Shown: positions 27,216 to 36,061 of the stretch, in pieces
Position numbering within the stretch: position 1 is the first letter of the stretch
Layout of the letters: each line of letters opens with the position of its first letter
Assembly (NCBI RefSeq): GCF_016863175.1
Contig: NZ_BOOJ01000068.1
Coordinates: 30,204 to 94,203 of the forward strand
Reading direction: 5' to 3'
DNA: 64,000 nt
Source: Paraplanobispora siamensis
Lineage (GTDB): Bacteria; Actinomycetota; Actinomycetes; Streptosporangiales; Streptosporangiaceae
Made by a program: the position numbers and the translations under genes
Notes under the pieces: generated by a model
Databases searched by the model: none
What the model was told of the DNA's origin: nothing
Seen by the model: the letters and a program-made list of their open reading frames with translations, nothing else

Positions 27216-29486
27216 TCAGCCGAAGATGGCCGGAAGGGCGCCGGTGTGGACCTCGCGCAGGTTGGGCAGCGGGATCTCCAGGACTCCCTCGACCGTCAGC
27301 GAGGCGCCGCCGGTGGTGCCCAGGCCGTAGCACGGCACCTCGTGGGCCGCGCAGAGCTCGGCGAAGGCGTCGAAGGACTCCGGACGCACGGTCACCAGGG
27401 CGCGGGCCGCGGACTCGCTGAACAGGTCGGTGAAGGCGTCGTCGCCCGTCAAGGCCACCGAGCAGCCGACGCCCCGGGCCAGGCAGGCCTCGGCCAGGGC
27501 GATGGCCAGACCGCCGTCGGACAGGTCGTGGGAGCCGGTCAGCAGGCCGCGCGCGGCGGCCTCGACGAGCACGCGCGCCAGGGCGCGCTCGGCCTCCAGG
27601 TCGACCTCCGGCGGCAGGCCGCCGAGGTGGCCGTGGGCGACGTGCGCCCACTCCGAGCCGCCGAACTCCTCGCGGGTCTCGCCCAGCAGGACGACCTTGT
27701 CGCCCTCGCCGGTGAAGCCGCTGCGCACCCGCCTGGCCACGTCGTCGATCACGCCCAGCACGCCCACGACCGGGGTCGGGTGGATCGCGGCGGAGCCGGT
27801 CTGGTTGTAGAACGACACGTTGCCGCCGGTCACCGGGACGCCGAGGGTCTTGCAGGCGTCGGCCAGGCCGCGCACGGCCTCGGCGAACTGCCACATGACC
27901 TCCGGGTCCTCGGGGGAGCCGAAGTTCAGGCAGTTGGTCACCGCCAGCGGGGTGGCGCCGGTCACGGCCACGTTCCGGTAGGCCTCGGCCAGGGCGAGCT
28001 GCGCCCCGGCGTAGGGGTCGAGCCGGGCGTAGCGGCCGTTGCCGTCGGTGGCCAGCGCGATGCCGCGGGAGGTCTCCTCGGCGCCGGGCATGGCCTCGCT
28101 GATCCGCAGGACGCCGGCGTCGGCGGGCTGGGCCAGCACGGTGTTGCCCCGGACGTAGCGGTCGTACTGGGAGGTGACCCACTCCTTGGAGGCCAGGTTC
28201 GGCGAGCCGAGCAGCTGCAGCAGCGTCGCGCGCAGGTCCTCGGGGCGGGGCAGCTCCGCGGGCGTGGCGGCGTTGAGCGCGGCCTGGCCGGCCGGCTCGT
28301 GGAACGGGCGCTCGTAGACCGGGCCCTCGTCGGCCGCGGTGCCCGGCGGGATGTCCACGATGGTCTCGCCGTGCCAGGTCATGACCAGGCGGCCGGTGTC
28401 GGTGACCTCGCCGATCACGGTCGCGGGGATGTCCCACTTGGCGCAGATCGCCATGAAGGCATCGATGTCGTCGGGGGTGACGACCGCCATCATGCGTTCC
28501 TGCGACTCGCTCATCAGGATCTCTTCGGGCCGCAGCGACGGGTCGCGCAGCGGGACCAGGTCCAGCTGGACGTCCATGCCGCCGGTGCCCTTGGCCGCCA
28601 GCTCGGTGGTGGCGCAGGACACGCCGGCCGCGCCGAGGTCCTGGATGCCGACGACCACGTCGGCCTGGTACAGCTCCAGGCAGCACTCGATCAGCAGCTT
28701 CTCCATGAACGGGTCGCCGACCTGCACGCTGGGCCGCTTGGCCTGCGACTCGTCCTCGAAGGTGGCGCTGGCCAGCACGGAGGCGCCGCCGATGCCGTCG
28801 GGGCCGGTCAGCGCGCCGAACAGCACGACCTTGTTGCCGGGCCCCGGCGCGGTGGCCAGCTTGATCTGGTCCTTGCGCAGCAGGCCCACGCACAGCGCGT
28901 TGACCAGCGGGTTGCCGATGTAGCAGGGGTCGAAGACGACCTCGCCGCCGATGTTGGGCAGGCCCAGGCAGTTGCCGTAGTGACTGATGCCCTCGACCAC
29001 GCCGGGCAGCACCCGCCGCGTGTCGGGCTGGTCGGCGCCGCCGAAGCGCAGGGCGTCCATGACCGCGATCGGCCGGGCGCCCATCGACATGATGTCGCGG
29101 ACGATGCCGCCGACGCCGGTGGCCGCGCCCTGGTGCGGCTCCACGTAGGAGGGGTGGTTGTGCGACTCGATCTTGAAGGTGGCGGCCCAGCCGTCGCCGA
29201 TGTCCACCACGCCGGCGTTCTCGCCCATGCCGACGAGCAGCGCCTCGGACTCGGGCGCCTTGGTGCCGAACTGGCGCAGGTGCACCTTGGAGGACTTGTA
29301 GGAGCAGTGCTCGCTCCACATGACGCTGTAGATGGCCAGCTCGGAGCTCGTCGGGCGGCGGCCGAGGATGTCGCGGACCCGGTCGTACTCGTCGCGCTTC
29401 ATGCCCAGCTCGGCGTACGGCTGGCGCTCGTCGGGGGTGTCCGCGGCACGCTTGACGGTGTCGAGGGCGGGGGAAGACTGACTCAC
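27216..29486 (-). CDS. purL: Phosphoribosylformylglycinamidine synthase, large subunit
   Basis: PurL converts FGAR to FGAM using ATP and ammonia delivered by PurQ. This is the short type (756 residues) that needs separate PurS and PurQ, both encoded nearby. Motifs are [56 protein letters not shown], the C-terminal [17 protein letters not shown] and [11 protein letters not shown]. The GTG at 29486 follows GGAGGAGG and begins [14 protein letters not shown]. The frame stays open for 650 bases upstream, but that is antiparallel to nothing real and overlaps purQ. Confidence 0.97.
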   Translation of the reverse strand: MSQSSPALDTVKRAADTPDERQPYAELGMKRDEYDRVRDILGRRPTSSELAIYSVMWSEHCSYKSSKVHLRQFGTKAPESEALLVGMGENAGVVDIGDGWAATFKIESHNHPSYVEPHQGAATGVGGIVRDIMSMGARPIAVMDALRFGGADQPDTRRVLPGVVEGISHYGNCLGLPNIGGEVVFDPCYIGNPLVNALCVGLLRKDQIKLATAPGPGNKVVLFGALTGPDGIGGASVLASATFEDESQAKRPSVQVGDPFMEKLLIECCLELYQADVVVGIQDLGAAGVSCATTELAAKGTGGMDVQLDLVPLRDPSLRPEEILMSESQERMMAVVTPDDIDAFMAICAKWDIPATVIGEVTDTGRLVMTWHGETIVDIPPGTAADEGPVYERPFHEPAGQAALNAATPAELPRPEDLRATLLQLLGSPNLASKEWVTSQYDRYVRGNTVLAQPADAGVLRISEAMPGAEETSRGIALATDGNGRYARLDPYAGAQLALAEAYRNVAVTGATPLAVTNCLNFGSPEDPEVMWQFAEAVRGLADACKTLGVPVTGGNVSFYNQTGSAAIHPTPVVGVLGVIDDVARRVRSGFTGEGDKVVLLGETREEFGGSEWAHVAHGHLGGLPPEVDLEAERALARVLVEAAARGLLTGSHDLSDGGLAIALAEACLARGVGCSVALTGDDAFTDLFSESAARALVTVRPESFDAFAELCAAHEVPCYGLGTTGGASLTVEGVLEIPLPNLREVHTGALPAIFG

Positions 29487-29551
29487 GCGCCCTCCTCCGT
29501 CGGCCGCGTTCGCGAGACTGCTGTGTCCATTGGCTCGCTCGCTCCGCTCGC

Positions 29552-30235
29552 TCACGCGTTCACCAGCTTCTTCAGGATCGAGGTGAAGAATCCGCGGCCG
29601 TCGGTGCTCGGGGCGCCGGTCAGGTCCTCGACGGCGTGCTCGGGATGGGGCATCAGGCCGACGACGTTGCCGGCCTCGTTGCGGATGCCGGCGATGTCGT
29701 CGAGGGAGCCGTTGGGGTTGCCCCCGACGTAGCGGAAGACGACCTGGCCGCCGGCCTCCAGGGCCGCGAGGGTGGTCTCGTCGGCGACGTAGCGGCCCTC
29801 GCCGTGCTTGATCGGGAGCACGATCTCCTGGCCCTCGGTGAAGTCCGAGGTCCACGGGGTGGCGGTGCTCTCGACGCGGATGCCCTGGTCGCGGCAGATG
29901 TAGTGCAGGCCGGCGTTGCGCATCAGGGCGCCGGGCAGCAGGTGGGCCTCGCAGAGGATCTGGAAGCCGTTGCAGGTGCCCAGGACGGGCAGCCCGGCCC
30001 GGGCGGCGGGGATCAGTTCCTCCATCAGCGGAGCGAAGCGGGAGATCGCCCCGCACCGCAGGTAGTCCCCGTAGGAGAACCCGCCGGGCAGGAAGACGGC
30101 GTCGACGCCCTTGAGGTCGCGGTCGGCGTGCCACAGCGGGACGGCCTCGCCGCCCGCGTGCCGCACGGCGCGGGCCGCGTCCTGATCGTCAAGAGTTCCG
30201 GGAAAAGTGACGACGCCCACGCGGGCAGCACTCAT
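29552..30235 (-). CDS. purQ: Phosphoribosylformylglycinamidine synthase, glutaminase subunit
   Basis: This class I glutamine amidotransferase supplies ammonia to PurL. The nucleophile Cys is in [18 protein letters not shown] and the His-x-Glu in [11 protein letters not shown]. The N-terminus ([20 protein letters not shown]) and [20 protein letters not shown] are typical. It has 227 residues. It is 65 bases upstream of purL on the same strand, so co-transcription is likely; purS lies further upstream beyond an unrelated ATPase gene. Confidence 0.97.
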   Translation of the reverse strand: MSAARVGVVTFPGTLDDQDAARAVRHAGGEAVPLWHADRDLKGVDAVFLPGGFSYGDYLRCGAISRFAPLMEELIPAARAGLPVLGTCNGFQILCEAHLLPGALMRNAGLHYICRDQGIRVESTATPWTSDFTEGQEIVLPIKHGEGRYVADETTLAALEAGGQVVFRYVGGNPNGSLDDIAGIRNEAGNVVGLMPHPEHAVEDLTGAPSTDGRGFFTSILKKLVNA

Positions 30236-30452
30236 GGCAGCGTTCCCCTCCACAAACGAGCGCCGCGCCGACGTCTCACACAGCGGACGGCGGTCTGCGG
30301 CGGTGCGTCCAGGCTATCCGCTCCGTGTCGGAGAGTCGTACCGGGATCCGTCTGATCGCACAGTCCGCCCCCGCCAGGACCTCGTGATCTTTGGAGGATC
30401 CTACGAACGCCGTCGCGTGACCGGGGGCGCAGGGAATGAATGGGGCCGGTGG

Positions 30453-30890
30453 TCAGACCGAGGCGAGCTCGCGGGGGCGCGCGGTCACGGCCTCGTCGAC
30501 GTCGAGCCGCTTGCGCAGCAGGACGGTCGTCCCCTGGCCCGGGGAGTTCTCGAAGGAGATCTCGTCGACCACGGCCTGCATGATGAGGATTCCCCGGCCG
30601 TTCTCGATGTCGGAGGAGGGGTAGTGCTCGGGGATCCGGACCTGGCCGCGGCCTTTGTCGATGACCCGGACGTCGCAGCGGCCGAGGCCGATGGCCGCCT
30701 CGACGTGGTAGCGGTTGGCGGGGCCGCCGTGGCGTACCGCGTTGCCGCACGCCTCGCTGACCGCGAGCAGAATGTCGGAAACGCAGTTCTCGGTGACGTG
30801 GAGGGAACGAAGGGAGTCACCGAGTACTCTGCGGACCATCGGAATGCCGACGGCCTCTCTTGGCAGAGCCAACGAGAACTCGATATCCAC
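30453..30890 (-). CDS. RsbW-like serine kinase/anti-sigma ATP-binding protein
   Basis: This 145-residue protein has a GHKL ATPase fold. The N-box is LLAVSEACGNAVRHG, the G1 box VIDKGRGQ, and the G2 box ENGRGILIMQAVVDEI. Such proteins bind sigma factors or phosphorylate STAS antagonists. It sits between purS and purQ with gaps of about 196 and 217 bases, breaking the usual purS-purQ-purL run. The GTG start at 30890 (VDIEFSLALPREAV) has GGGAGGAA about 6-8 bases before it; a start at 30917 is the alternative. A possible partner is the STAS protein at 2.2 kb, but that is inference. Confidence 0.88.
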   Translation of the reverse strand: MDIEFSLALPREAVGIPMVRRVLGDSLRSLHVTENCVSDILLAVSEACGNAVRHGGPANRYHVEAAIGLGRCDVRVIDKGRGQVRIPEHYPSSDIENGRGILIMQAVVDEISFENSPGQGTTVLLRKRLDVDEAVTARPRELASV

Positions 30891-31086
30891 CGGATTCCTC
30901 CCGGGGCCAGACGTCACCTTGTGAAGGTTTCCCGCCCCGAATCCGGCCTAACCGCAAAATAACTGTGATGTTATCCGCAGTTGGTCAAGGCGTGGCGTTC
31001 GACAGGCTCTCTAGACCAATTTCTGCGGCCGGGCCGGAATGGCGTGTTACCTATGTGACTGTTTGTGCCTCGATGGAACTAGCCGT

Positions 31087-31332
31087 TCACTCCTCGACGG
31101 TAACGGTGAAGTCTTCGATCACTGTGTTGGCCAAAAGGGTCTCCGCCATCTTTCGGACATCCGAAAGCGCGGCCTCGTCCGCCGGGCCGTCGAGCTCCAC
31201 CTCGAACCGCTTGCCCTGCCGCACCGCGGAGACACCGGAGAAGCCGAGCCGGGGGAGCGCGCGGGCGATGGCCTGGCCCTGCGCGTCGAGAATCTCGGGC
31301 TTCAGCATGACGTCGACGATGACGCGCGCCAC
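31087..31332 (-). CDS. purS: Phosphoribosylformylglycinamidine synthase subunit PurS
   Basis: This 81-residue protein bridges PurL and PurQ for ammonia channelling. It has the characteristic PurS sequence: VIVDVMLKPEILDAQGQAIARALPRLGF, VRQGKRFEVEL, and the C-terminal LLANTVIEDFTVTVEE. The ATG at 31332 is preceded by GGAGGAAC. It is first in the leftward gene run and probably starts the purS-purQ-purL transcript, although the ATPase gene in between makes this uncertain. Confidence 0.96.
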   Translation of the reverse strand: MARVIVDVMLKPEILDAQGQAIARALPRLGFSGVSAVRQGKRFEVELDGPADEAALSDVRKMAETLLANTVIEDFTVTVEE

Positions 31333-31666
31333 GGTGTTCCTCCAGGTGTCACGGGACGGTCGGGCGCCTCAAGCGTAACGGGCCCCGGCGGGCGGTCGTC
31401 GCCGGGGCCGGGCAGGTGCCCGGAAGGCGGGATTCTCCGGGAATGCGGAGATCCTGACAGGGAACGGGGCGGGGGATGAAAGGCGGGCGAGGAGGGAACG
31501 GGGAAGGCATGGACGCCGGAGCAGGTCTTGCGCACAGGTATGTGACCTCTGCCACGATGTCCACAAGCGCTGACGAACCCCTACCAGACGGATCCGATGC
31601 GTCGCTAACCGGCCGGTCGGCGGCAGTGATCCTGCCGAGACGGCCCCGAGCACACAGGAGCGGCAC
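31333..31666. other. Divergent promoter region between purS and the dehydrogenase operon
   Basis: In these 334 bases I see no gene. A perfect 10-bp hairpin, GGCCCCGGCG with CGCCGGGGCC and a 9-base loop, lies at 31381-31409, within the purS leader; it could influence purS expression or be incidental. The purS Shine-Dalgarno is at its left end and AGGAG for the E1-alpha gene at its right end. The promoters could not be placed with confidence. Confidence 0.4.
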
Positions 31667-32785
31667 GTGACAGCCGACGCCTCTCGTGGTGCGCAAGCAC
31701 CCCCCGAGCTCGTCCAGTTGCTCACCCCCGAGGGGGAGCGGGTCGAGCATCCCGACTACGACATCGACCTGACGCCCGAGGAGGTCCGCGGCCTCTACCG
31801 CGACCTCGTCATGATCCGCCGGGTCGACCTGGAGGCCGTCGCCCTGCAGCGCCAGGGCGAGCTGGGAATCTGGGCCTCGCTGCTCGGCCAGGAGGCCGCG
31901 CAGATCGGTTCCGGCCGGGCGCTCACCGAAGCGGACATGGCCTTCCCGACCTACCGCGAGCACGGCGTGGCCTGGTGCCGCGGCGTCGATCCGCTGAACC
32001 TGCTCGGCCTGTTCCGCGGGGTCAACCACGGCGGCTGGGACCCCGCCGAGCACAACTTCCACCTGTACACGATCGTGATCGGCAGCCAGACGCTGCACGC
32101 CGTCGGGTACGCCATGGGCATCCAGCGCGACGGGGCCGTCGGCGAGGACGGGGCCGCCACGATCGTCTACTTCGGCGACGGCGCCACCTCCCAGGGCGAC
32201 GTCAACGAGTCGTTCATCTGGGCGTCGGTGTTCAACGCGCCCGTGGTGTTCTTCTGCCAGAACAACCAGTGGGCCATCTCGGAGCCGCTGGAGAAGCAGT
32301 CGCGGATCCCCCTCTACCGCCGGGCCAGCGGGTTCGGTTTCCCCGGCATCCGGGTGGACGGCAACGACGTGTTCGCCTGCCTGGCGGTCACCCGCCAGGC
32401 GCTGAAGAACGCCCGCGAGGGCCAGGGGCCCACGCTCATCGAGGCCTTCACCTACCGCATGGGCGCCCACACCACCTCCGACGACCCGACCCGCTACCGG
32501 GTGCAGGACGAGCTGGAGGCCTGGAAGCTCAAGGACCCGATCGAGCGGGTGCGGGCCTACCTGTTCAAGAACCAGCTCGCCGACCAGGCCTTCTTCGACA
32601 AGATCGACGCCGAGGCCGACGAGCTCGGCCGCGACGTGCGCAGGCGCTGCCTGGAGATGCCCGATCCCGAGCCGCTGGAGATCTTCGATCACGTCTACAC
32701 GGAGCCGCACCGGTTGATGGATGAGGAGAGAGCGCGGTTCGCCGCCTACCTCGCCGGGTTCGAGAGCGAGGAGAGCAGCCGATGA
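31667..32785 (+). CDS. 2-oxoacid dehydrogenase E1 component, alpha subunit
   Basis: E1 alpha binds thiamine diphosphate and decarboxylates a 2-oxoacid (pyruvate or a branched-chain oxoacid). The thiamine motif starts at GDG (residues 170-172, GDGATSQGDVNESFIWASV) and ends at CQNNQWAIS. The regulatory-loop region is TYRMGAHTTSDDPTRYR. GTG 31667 has AGGAG 7-11 bases upstream. The E1 beta gene overlaps by 4 bases. The split alpha/beta form with E2 downstream is shared by pyruvate and branched-chain complexes; the nearby Val/Leu dehydrogenase weakly favours branched-chain oxoacids. Confidence 0.93.
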   Translation: MTADASRGAQAPPELVQLLTPEGERVEHPDYDIDLTPEEVRGLYRDLVMIRRVDLEAVALQRQGELGIWASLLGQEAAQIGSGRALTEADMAFPTYREHGVAWCRGVDPLNLLGLFRGVNHGGWDPAEHNFHLYTIVIGSQTLHAVGYAMGIQRDGAVGEDGAATIVYFGDGATSQGDVNESFIWASVFNAPVVFFCQNNQWAISEPLEKQSRIPLYRRASGFGFPGIRVDGNDVFACLAVTRQALKNAREGQGPTLIEAFTYRMGAHTTSDDPTRYRVQDELEAWKLKDPIERVRAYLFKNQLADQAFFDKIDAEADELGRDVRRRCLEMPDPEPLEIFDHVYTEPHRLMDEERARFAAYLAGFESEESSR

Positions 32786-33765
32786 CGACGCTCACCCTGG
32801 CCAAGGCCCTCAACGAGGGCATGCGCAAGGCCATGGAGGACGACTCCAAGGTCCTCGTCATGGGCGAGGACGTGGGCAAGCTCGGTGGCGTTTTCCGGGT
32901 CACCGACGGGCTGCAGAAGGACTTCGGCGAGGACCGGGTGATCGACACCCCGCTGGCCGAGTCGGGGATCATCGGCACCGCCATCGGCCTGGCGCTGCGC
33001 GGCTACCGCCCGGTCTGCGAGATCCAGTTCGACGGCTTCGTCTTCCCGGCCGCCGACCAGATCATCACCCAGCTCGCCAAGATGCCGCTGCGCTCGCTGG
33101 GCGCGATCAGGCTGCCGGTGGTCGTGCGCATCCCCTGCGGCGGCGGCATCGGGGCCGTGGAGCACCACAGCGAGTCCCCCGAGGCGTACTTCACCCACAC
33201 CGCGGGCCTGCGGGTGGTGGCCTGCTCCAACCCGGCGGACGCCTACACGATGATCCAGCAGGCGATCCGGTGCGACGACCCGGTCGTGTTCTTCGAGCCC
33301 AAGCGGCGTTACTGGGACAAGGCCGAGGTCGACACCTCCCTCGGCGGCGGCGACTGGCCGGCCTTCGACGAGGCCCGTGTCGTCCGCCCCGGCGCCGACA
33401 TCACCCTGCTCGCCTACGGCCCGATGGTGAAGACCTGCCTGGAGGCCGCGACGGCCGCCGAGGAGGACGGCCGCTCCGTGGAGGTCGTGGACCTGCGCTC
33501 GCTCAACCCGCTGGACATGCCCGCGGTCGCGGAGTCCGTACGGCGCACCGGGCGGTGCGTGGTGGTGCACGAGGCGCCCGTCTTCAGCGGCTACGGCGCC
33601 GAGCTCGCCGCCCGGATCACCGAGGAGTGCTTCTACAGCCTGGAGGCGCCGGTGCTGCGCGTCGGCGGGCCGTCCACGCCGTACCCGCCCTCCCGGCTGG
33701 AGGAGCACTATCTGCCCGACCTGGACCGGGTGCTCGACGCCGTCGACCGCTCGTTCGCGTTCTGA
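32782..33765 (+). CDS. 2-oxoacid dehydrogenase E1 component, beta subunit
   Basis: This 327-residue transketolase-like subunit completes the E1 heterotetramer. Family features are MGEDVGKLGGVFRVTDGLQKDFG, DTPLAESGIIGTAIGLALRGYRPVCEIQF, RIPCGGGIGAVEHHSESPEAYF, and the C-terminal domain VEVVDLRSLNPLDMP. It starts at ATG 32782, overlapping the E1-alpha stop (ATGA). The E2 gene follows after 7 bases. Confidence 0.95.
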   Translation: MTTLTLAKALNEGMRKAMEDDSKVLVMGEDVGKLGGVFRVTDGLQKDFGEDRVIDTPLAESGIIGTAIGLALRGYRPVCEIQFDGFVFPAADQIITQLAKMPLRSLGAIRLPVVVRIPCGGGIGAVEHHSESPEAYFTHTAGLRVVACSNPADAYTMIQQAIRCDDPVVFFEPKRRYWDKAEVDTSLGGGDWPAFDEARVVRPGADITLLAYGPMVKTCLEAATAAEEDGRSVEVVDLRSLNPLDMPAVAESVRRTGRCVVVHEAPVFSGYGAELAARITEECFYSLEAPVLRVGGPSTPYPPSRLEEHYLPDLDRVLDAVDRSFAF

Positions 33766-33772
33766 GAGGGAG

Positions 33773-35278
33773 ATGATGAAGGAGTTCAAGCTCCCCGACG
33801 TGGGCGAGGGCCTGACGGAGGCGGAGATCGTCCGCTGGCACGTGAAGGTCGGCGACCCGGTCAAGGTCAACCAGACCATCGTGGAGATCGAGACCGCCAA
33901 GGCCGTGGTCGAGCTGCCCTGCCCGTTCGAGGGCGTGGTCTCGGCGCTGATGGCCGAGGAGGGGCAGACCGTCGACGTGGGCACGCCGATCATCGCGGTC
34001 GACGACGGGTCGGGCCCGGCGGCCGGGTCCGGCGGCGCGGTGGCCGGGGAGGCCCTGTCCGGCGGGGAGGGCGGTACGGCCGAGCGCGCCGGGCGGGGCG
34101 AGGCCCTGGCCGACGACATGGTGCCGGCGCCGCCCAAGGAGGAGCGCCAGCCCGTGCTGGTCGGCTACGGCGTCAAGATGGGCGCGGCCAAGCGCCGCCC
34201 GCGCAAGCAGCCCCCGGCGGCTCCGGGCTCAGGCGTCTCCGCGACCCCGGCCGCCGCAGCCCCCGTCTCCGCGCCTCCCGTCTCCGCGCCTCCGGTCTCC
34301 GCGGCTCCGGTTCCGGTCTCTCCGGCTCCGGCCTCGGTCCCGGCTCCCGCGGGGAACGCGCACGCCGGGGCGGACGGTCCCGGCACGGGTCGTGTCGCCG
34401 TACTGGCCAAGCCGCCGGTGCGCAAGCTCGCCAAGGACCTCGGAGTGGACCTCGCCACGCTCTCCGGGACCGGGCCGCAGGGCTCGATCACCCGCGAGGA
34501 CGTGCACTCGGCCGCGAACGCCGCGCCCGGACAGGAGACCGGACCCGCCCGCCCGGCGGCGCGCGCCGTACCGGCCGGGGGCGAGGAGCGGATCCCGATC
34601 AAGGGGGTGCGCAGGGCGACCGCCCAGGCCATGGTGTCCTCGGCGTTCACCGCCCCGCACGTGACCGAGTTCCTCCAGGTCGACGTGACCGCGACCGTGG
34701 AGGCGGTCGCGCGGCTGCGTGCCCTGCCCGACTTCGCCGAGGTCAAGGTCTCGCCGCTGCTGCTGGTCGCCAAGGCGGTGCTCGTCGCGGCCCGCCGCCA
34801 TCCGATGATCAACTCGTCGTGGGACGAGGCGGCGCAGGAGATCGTGGTCAAGCACTACGTGAACCTGGGCATCGCCGCCGCCACCCCGCGCGGCCTGATC
34901 GTCCCCAACGTCAAGGACGCCCACGCCCTGTCGCTGCCGGAGCTCGCGGCGGCGCTCGGCGGGCTGACCGAGACCGCGAGGGCGGGCCGCACCCAGCCCG
35001 CCGACATGGCGGGGGGTACGTTCACGATCACCAACGTGGGCGTGTTCGGGGTGGACGCGGGGACCCCGATCCTCAACCCGGGCGAGTCCGCGATCCTGGC
35101 CCTCGGCCAGATCAGGGACCTGCCGTGGGTGGTGGACGGGCAGATCGTGCCGCGCAAGGTGTGCACGCTGGCGCTCTCCTTCGACCACCGGATCGTGGAC
35201 GGAGAGCTCGGCTCGCGGTTCCTGCGCGACGTCGGCGACATGCTGGAGGACCCGCTGCGCATGCTCGCCTGGGGCTGA
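33773..35278 (+). CDS. 2-oxoacid dehydrogenase E2 component (dihydrolipoamide acyltransferase)
   Basis: A single lipoyl domain (residues 1-78) has the lipoylated Lys43 in EIETAKAVVE; the family usually has Asp before that Ala-Lys. A long Ala/Pro/Gly linker (about 80-200) contains near-identical 15-base DNA repeats encoding PVSAP. The E3/E1-binding domain follows (VRKLAKDLGVDLATLSGTGPQGSITREDV), then the acyltransferase domain with catalytic His472 and Asp476 in HRIVDG. ATG 33773 or the adjacent ATG 33776 may start the protein. No E3 gene is in the window. Confidence 0.94.
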   Translation: MMKEFKLPDVGEGLTEAEIVRWHVKVGDPVKVNQTIVEIETAKAVVELPCPFEGVVSALMAEEGQTVDVGTPIIAVDDGSGPAAGSGGAVAGEALSGGEGGTAERAGRGEALADDMVPAPPKEERQPVLVGYGVKMGAAKRRPRKQPPAAPGSGVSATPAAAAPVSAPPVSAPPVSAAPVPVSPAPASVPAPAGNAHAGADGPGTGRVAVLAKPPVRKLAKDLGVDLATLSGTGPQGSITREDVHSAANAAPGQETGPARPAARAVPAGGEERIPIKGVRRATAQAMVSSAFTAPHVTEFLQVDVTATVEAVARLRALPDFAEVKVSPLLLVAKAVLVAARRHPMINSSWDEAAQEIVVKHYVNLGIAAATPRGLIVPNVKDAHALSLPELAAALGGLTETARAGRTQPADMAGGTFTITNVGVFGVDAGTPILNPGESAILALGQIRDLPWVVDGQIVPRKVCTLALSFDHRIVDGELGSRFLRDVGDMLEDPLRMLAWG

Positions 35279-35368
35279 GCCGGCCGCGGATCCCACGGGG
35301 CGGGGCGGCGGCGGCCGTCCCGCCCGCCGGCCGTACGCTGGCGGGGCATCCGAACCGAAAGGACGACC

Positions 35369-35662
35369 ATGTTCCGCCACGTCGTGCTGTTCACCTGGGC
35401 CGATGACGCCACCGACGAGCAGAGGGCCGCGGTGGTGACCGAGCTCGGCAGGCTCCCCGGGATCATCCCCGAGATCCGTTCCTACACCCTCGGCGCCGAC
35501 GCCGGAGTGAACCAGGGCAACCACCAGTTCGCCCTGGTGGCGGACTTCGACAGCGTCGACGACTATCTCGTCTATCGCGACCACCCGGTCCACCAGGCGG
35601 TGATCGCCGAGCACATCAAGCCGATCCTGGCCTCCCGCGCGGCCGCCCAGTTCACCTTCTGA
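35369..35662 (+). CDS. Dabb-family (stress-responsive A/B barrel) protein
   Basis: This 97-residue protein begins MFRHVVLFTWADDATDEQRAAVVTELGRL and has ADFDSVDDYLVYRDHPVHQAV, the standard pattern of the dimeric alpha/beta-barrel Dabb family. Members have varied or unknown functions; some catalyse ring or polyketide reactions. It has its own start with AAAGGAC nearby and no functional link to the neighbours. Confidence 0.88.
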   Translation: MFRHVVLFTWADDATDEQRAAVVTELGRLPGIIPEIRSYTLGADAGVNQGNHQFALVADFDSVDDYLVYRDHPVHQAVIAEHIKPILASRAAAQFTF

Positions 35663-35665
35663 CCG

Positions 35666-35710
35666 CCGCCGGACGCCCCGCCGCCGGACGTCCCACCGCC
35701 GGACGTCCCA
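35666..35710. repeat. Three tandem 15-base repeats
   Basis: The units are CCGCCGGACGCCCCG, CCGCCGGACGTCCCA and CCGCCGGACGTCCCA, directly after the Dabb gene. They are non-coding; a mononucleotide-rich minisatellite-like stretch. Confidence 0.7.
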
Positions 35711-35750
35711 CCGCCACCGGCCCACCGGCCCATCGGTCGCCGGCCGCCGG

Positions 35751-35975
35751 TCAGAACTCCGGCGGCTGGTTCTCCCGGTGCATCAGGCGGTTGTCGGAGG
35801 TGCTGCCACGCCGCGGGGCGAGCAGGATGCTCAGCACGACCCCCACCCCGCCGACGATCATGAAGATCAACCCGATGACGTCGATGTGCACGTTCTCGCC
35901 CAGGACGTCGGGTTCGATGGCGAACCGGAGGATGGCACCGAGCGTGAGAAAGAAGATGCTGACCCCGACACCCAT
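35751..35975 (-). CDS. Small two-helix membrane protein, DUF6458-like
   Basis: This 74-residue protein starts MGVGVSIFFLTLGAILRFAI and has a second helix VIGLIFMIVGGVGVVLSILL, followed by a basic, polar tail (APRRGSTSDNRLMHRENQPPEF). This two-helix pattern with a short tail is typical of small actinobacterial membrane proteins of unknown function. It lies 86 bases downstream of the purA-like gene on the same strand, so read-through is possible, but its role in that operon is unsupported. Confidence 0.75.
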   Translation of the reverse strand: MGVGVSIFFLTLGAILRFAIEPDVLGENVHIDVIGLIFMIVGGVGVVLSILLAPRRGSTSDNRLMHRENQPPEF

Positions 35976-36061
35976 CCGGACCTCCGGGCACACATAGCGG
36001 CCAGGTAAACAACGCGTTCGGGGTCGGTCATACCCGCCTCCGCGTGCGCAAAATCCCGGTC

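Noticed and set aside
29487..29551. GAGCGAGCGGAGCGAGC-like sequence between purQ and purL as a regulatory repeat
   Set aside because: Such short GAGCG runs are common simple sequence in high-GC actinobacterial DNA and no clear structure was seen.
27216..30134. An extended purL frame of 972 codons running through purQ
   Set aside because: The first 216 codons are Arg/Pro/Gly-rich antiframe of purQ. The ribosome site GGAGGAGG and the typical PurL N-terminus place the start at 29486.
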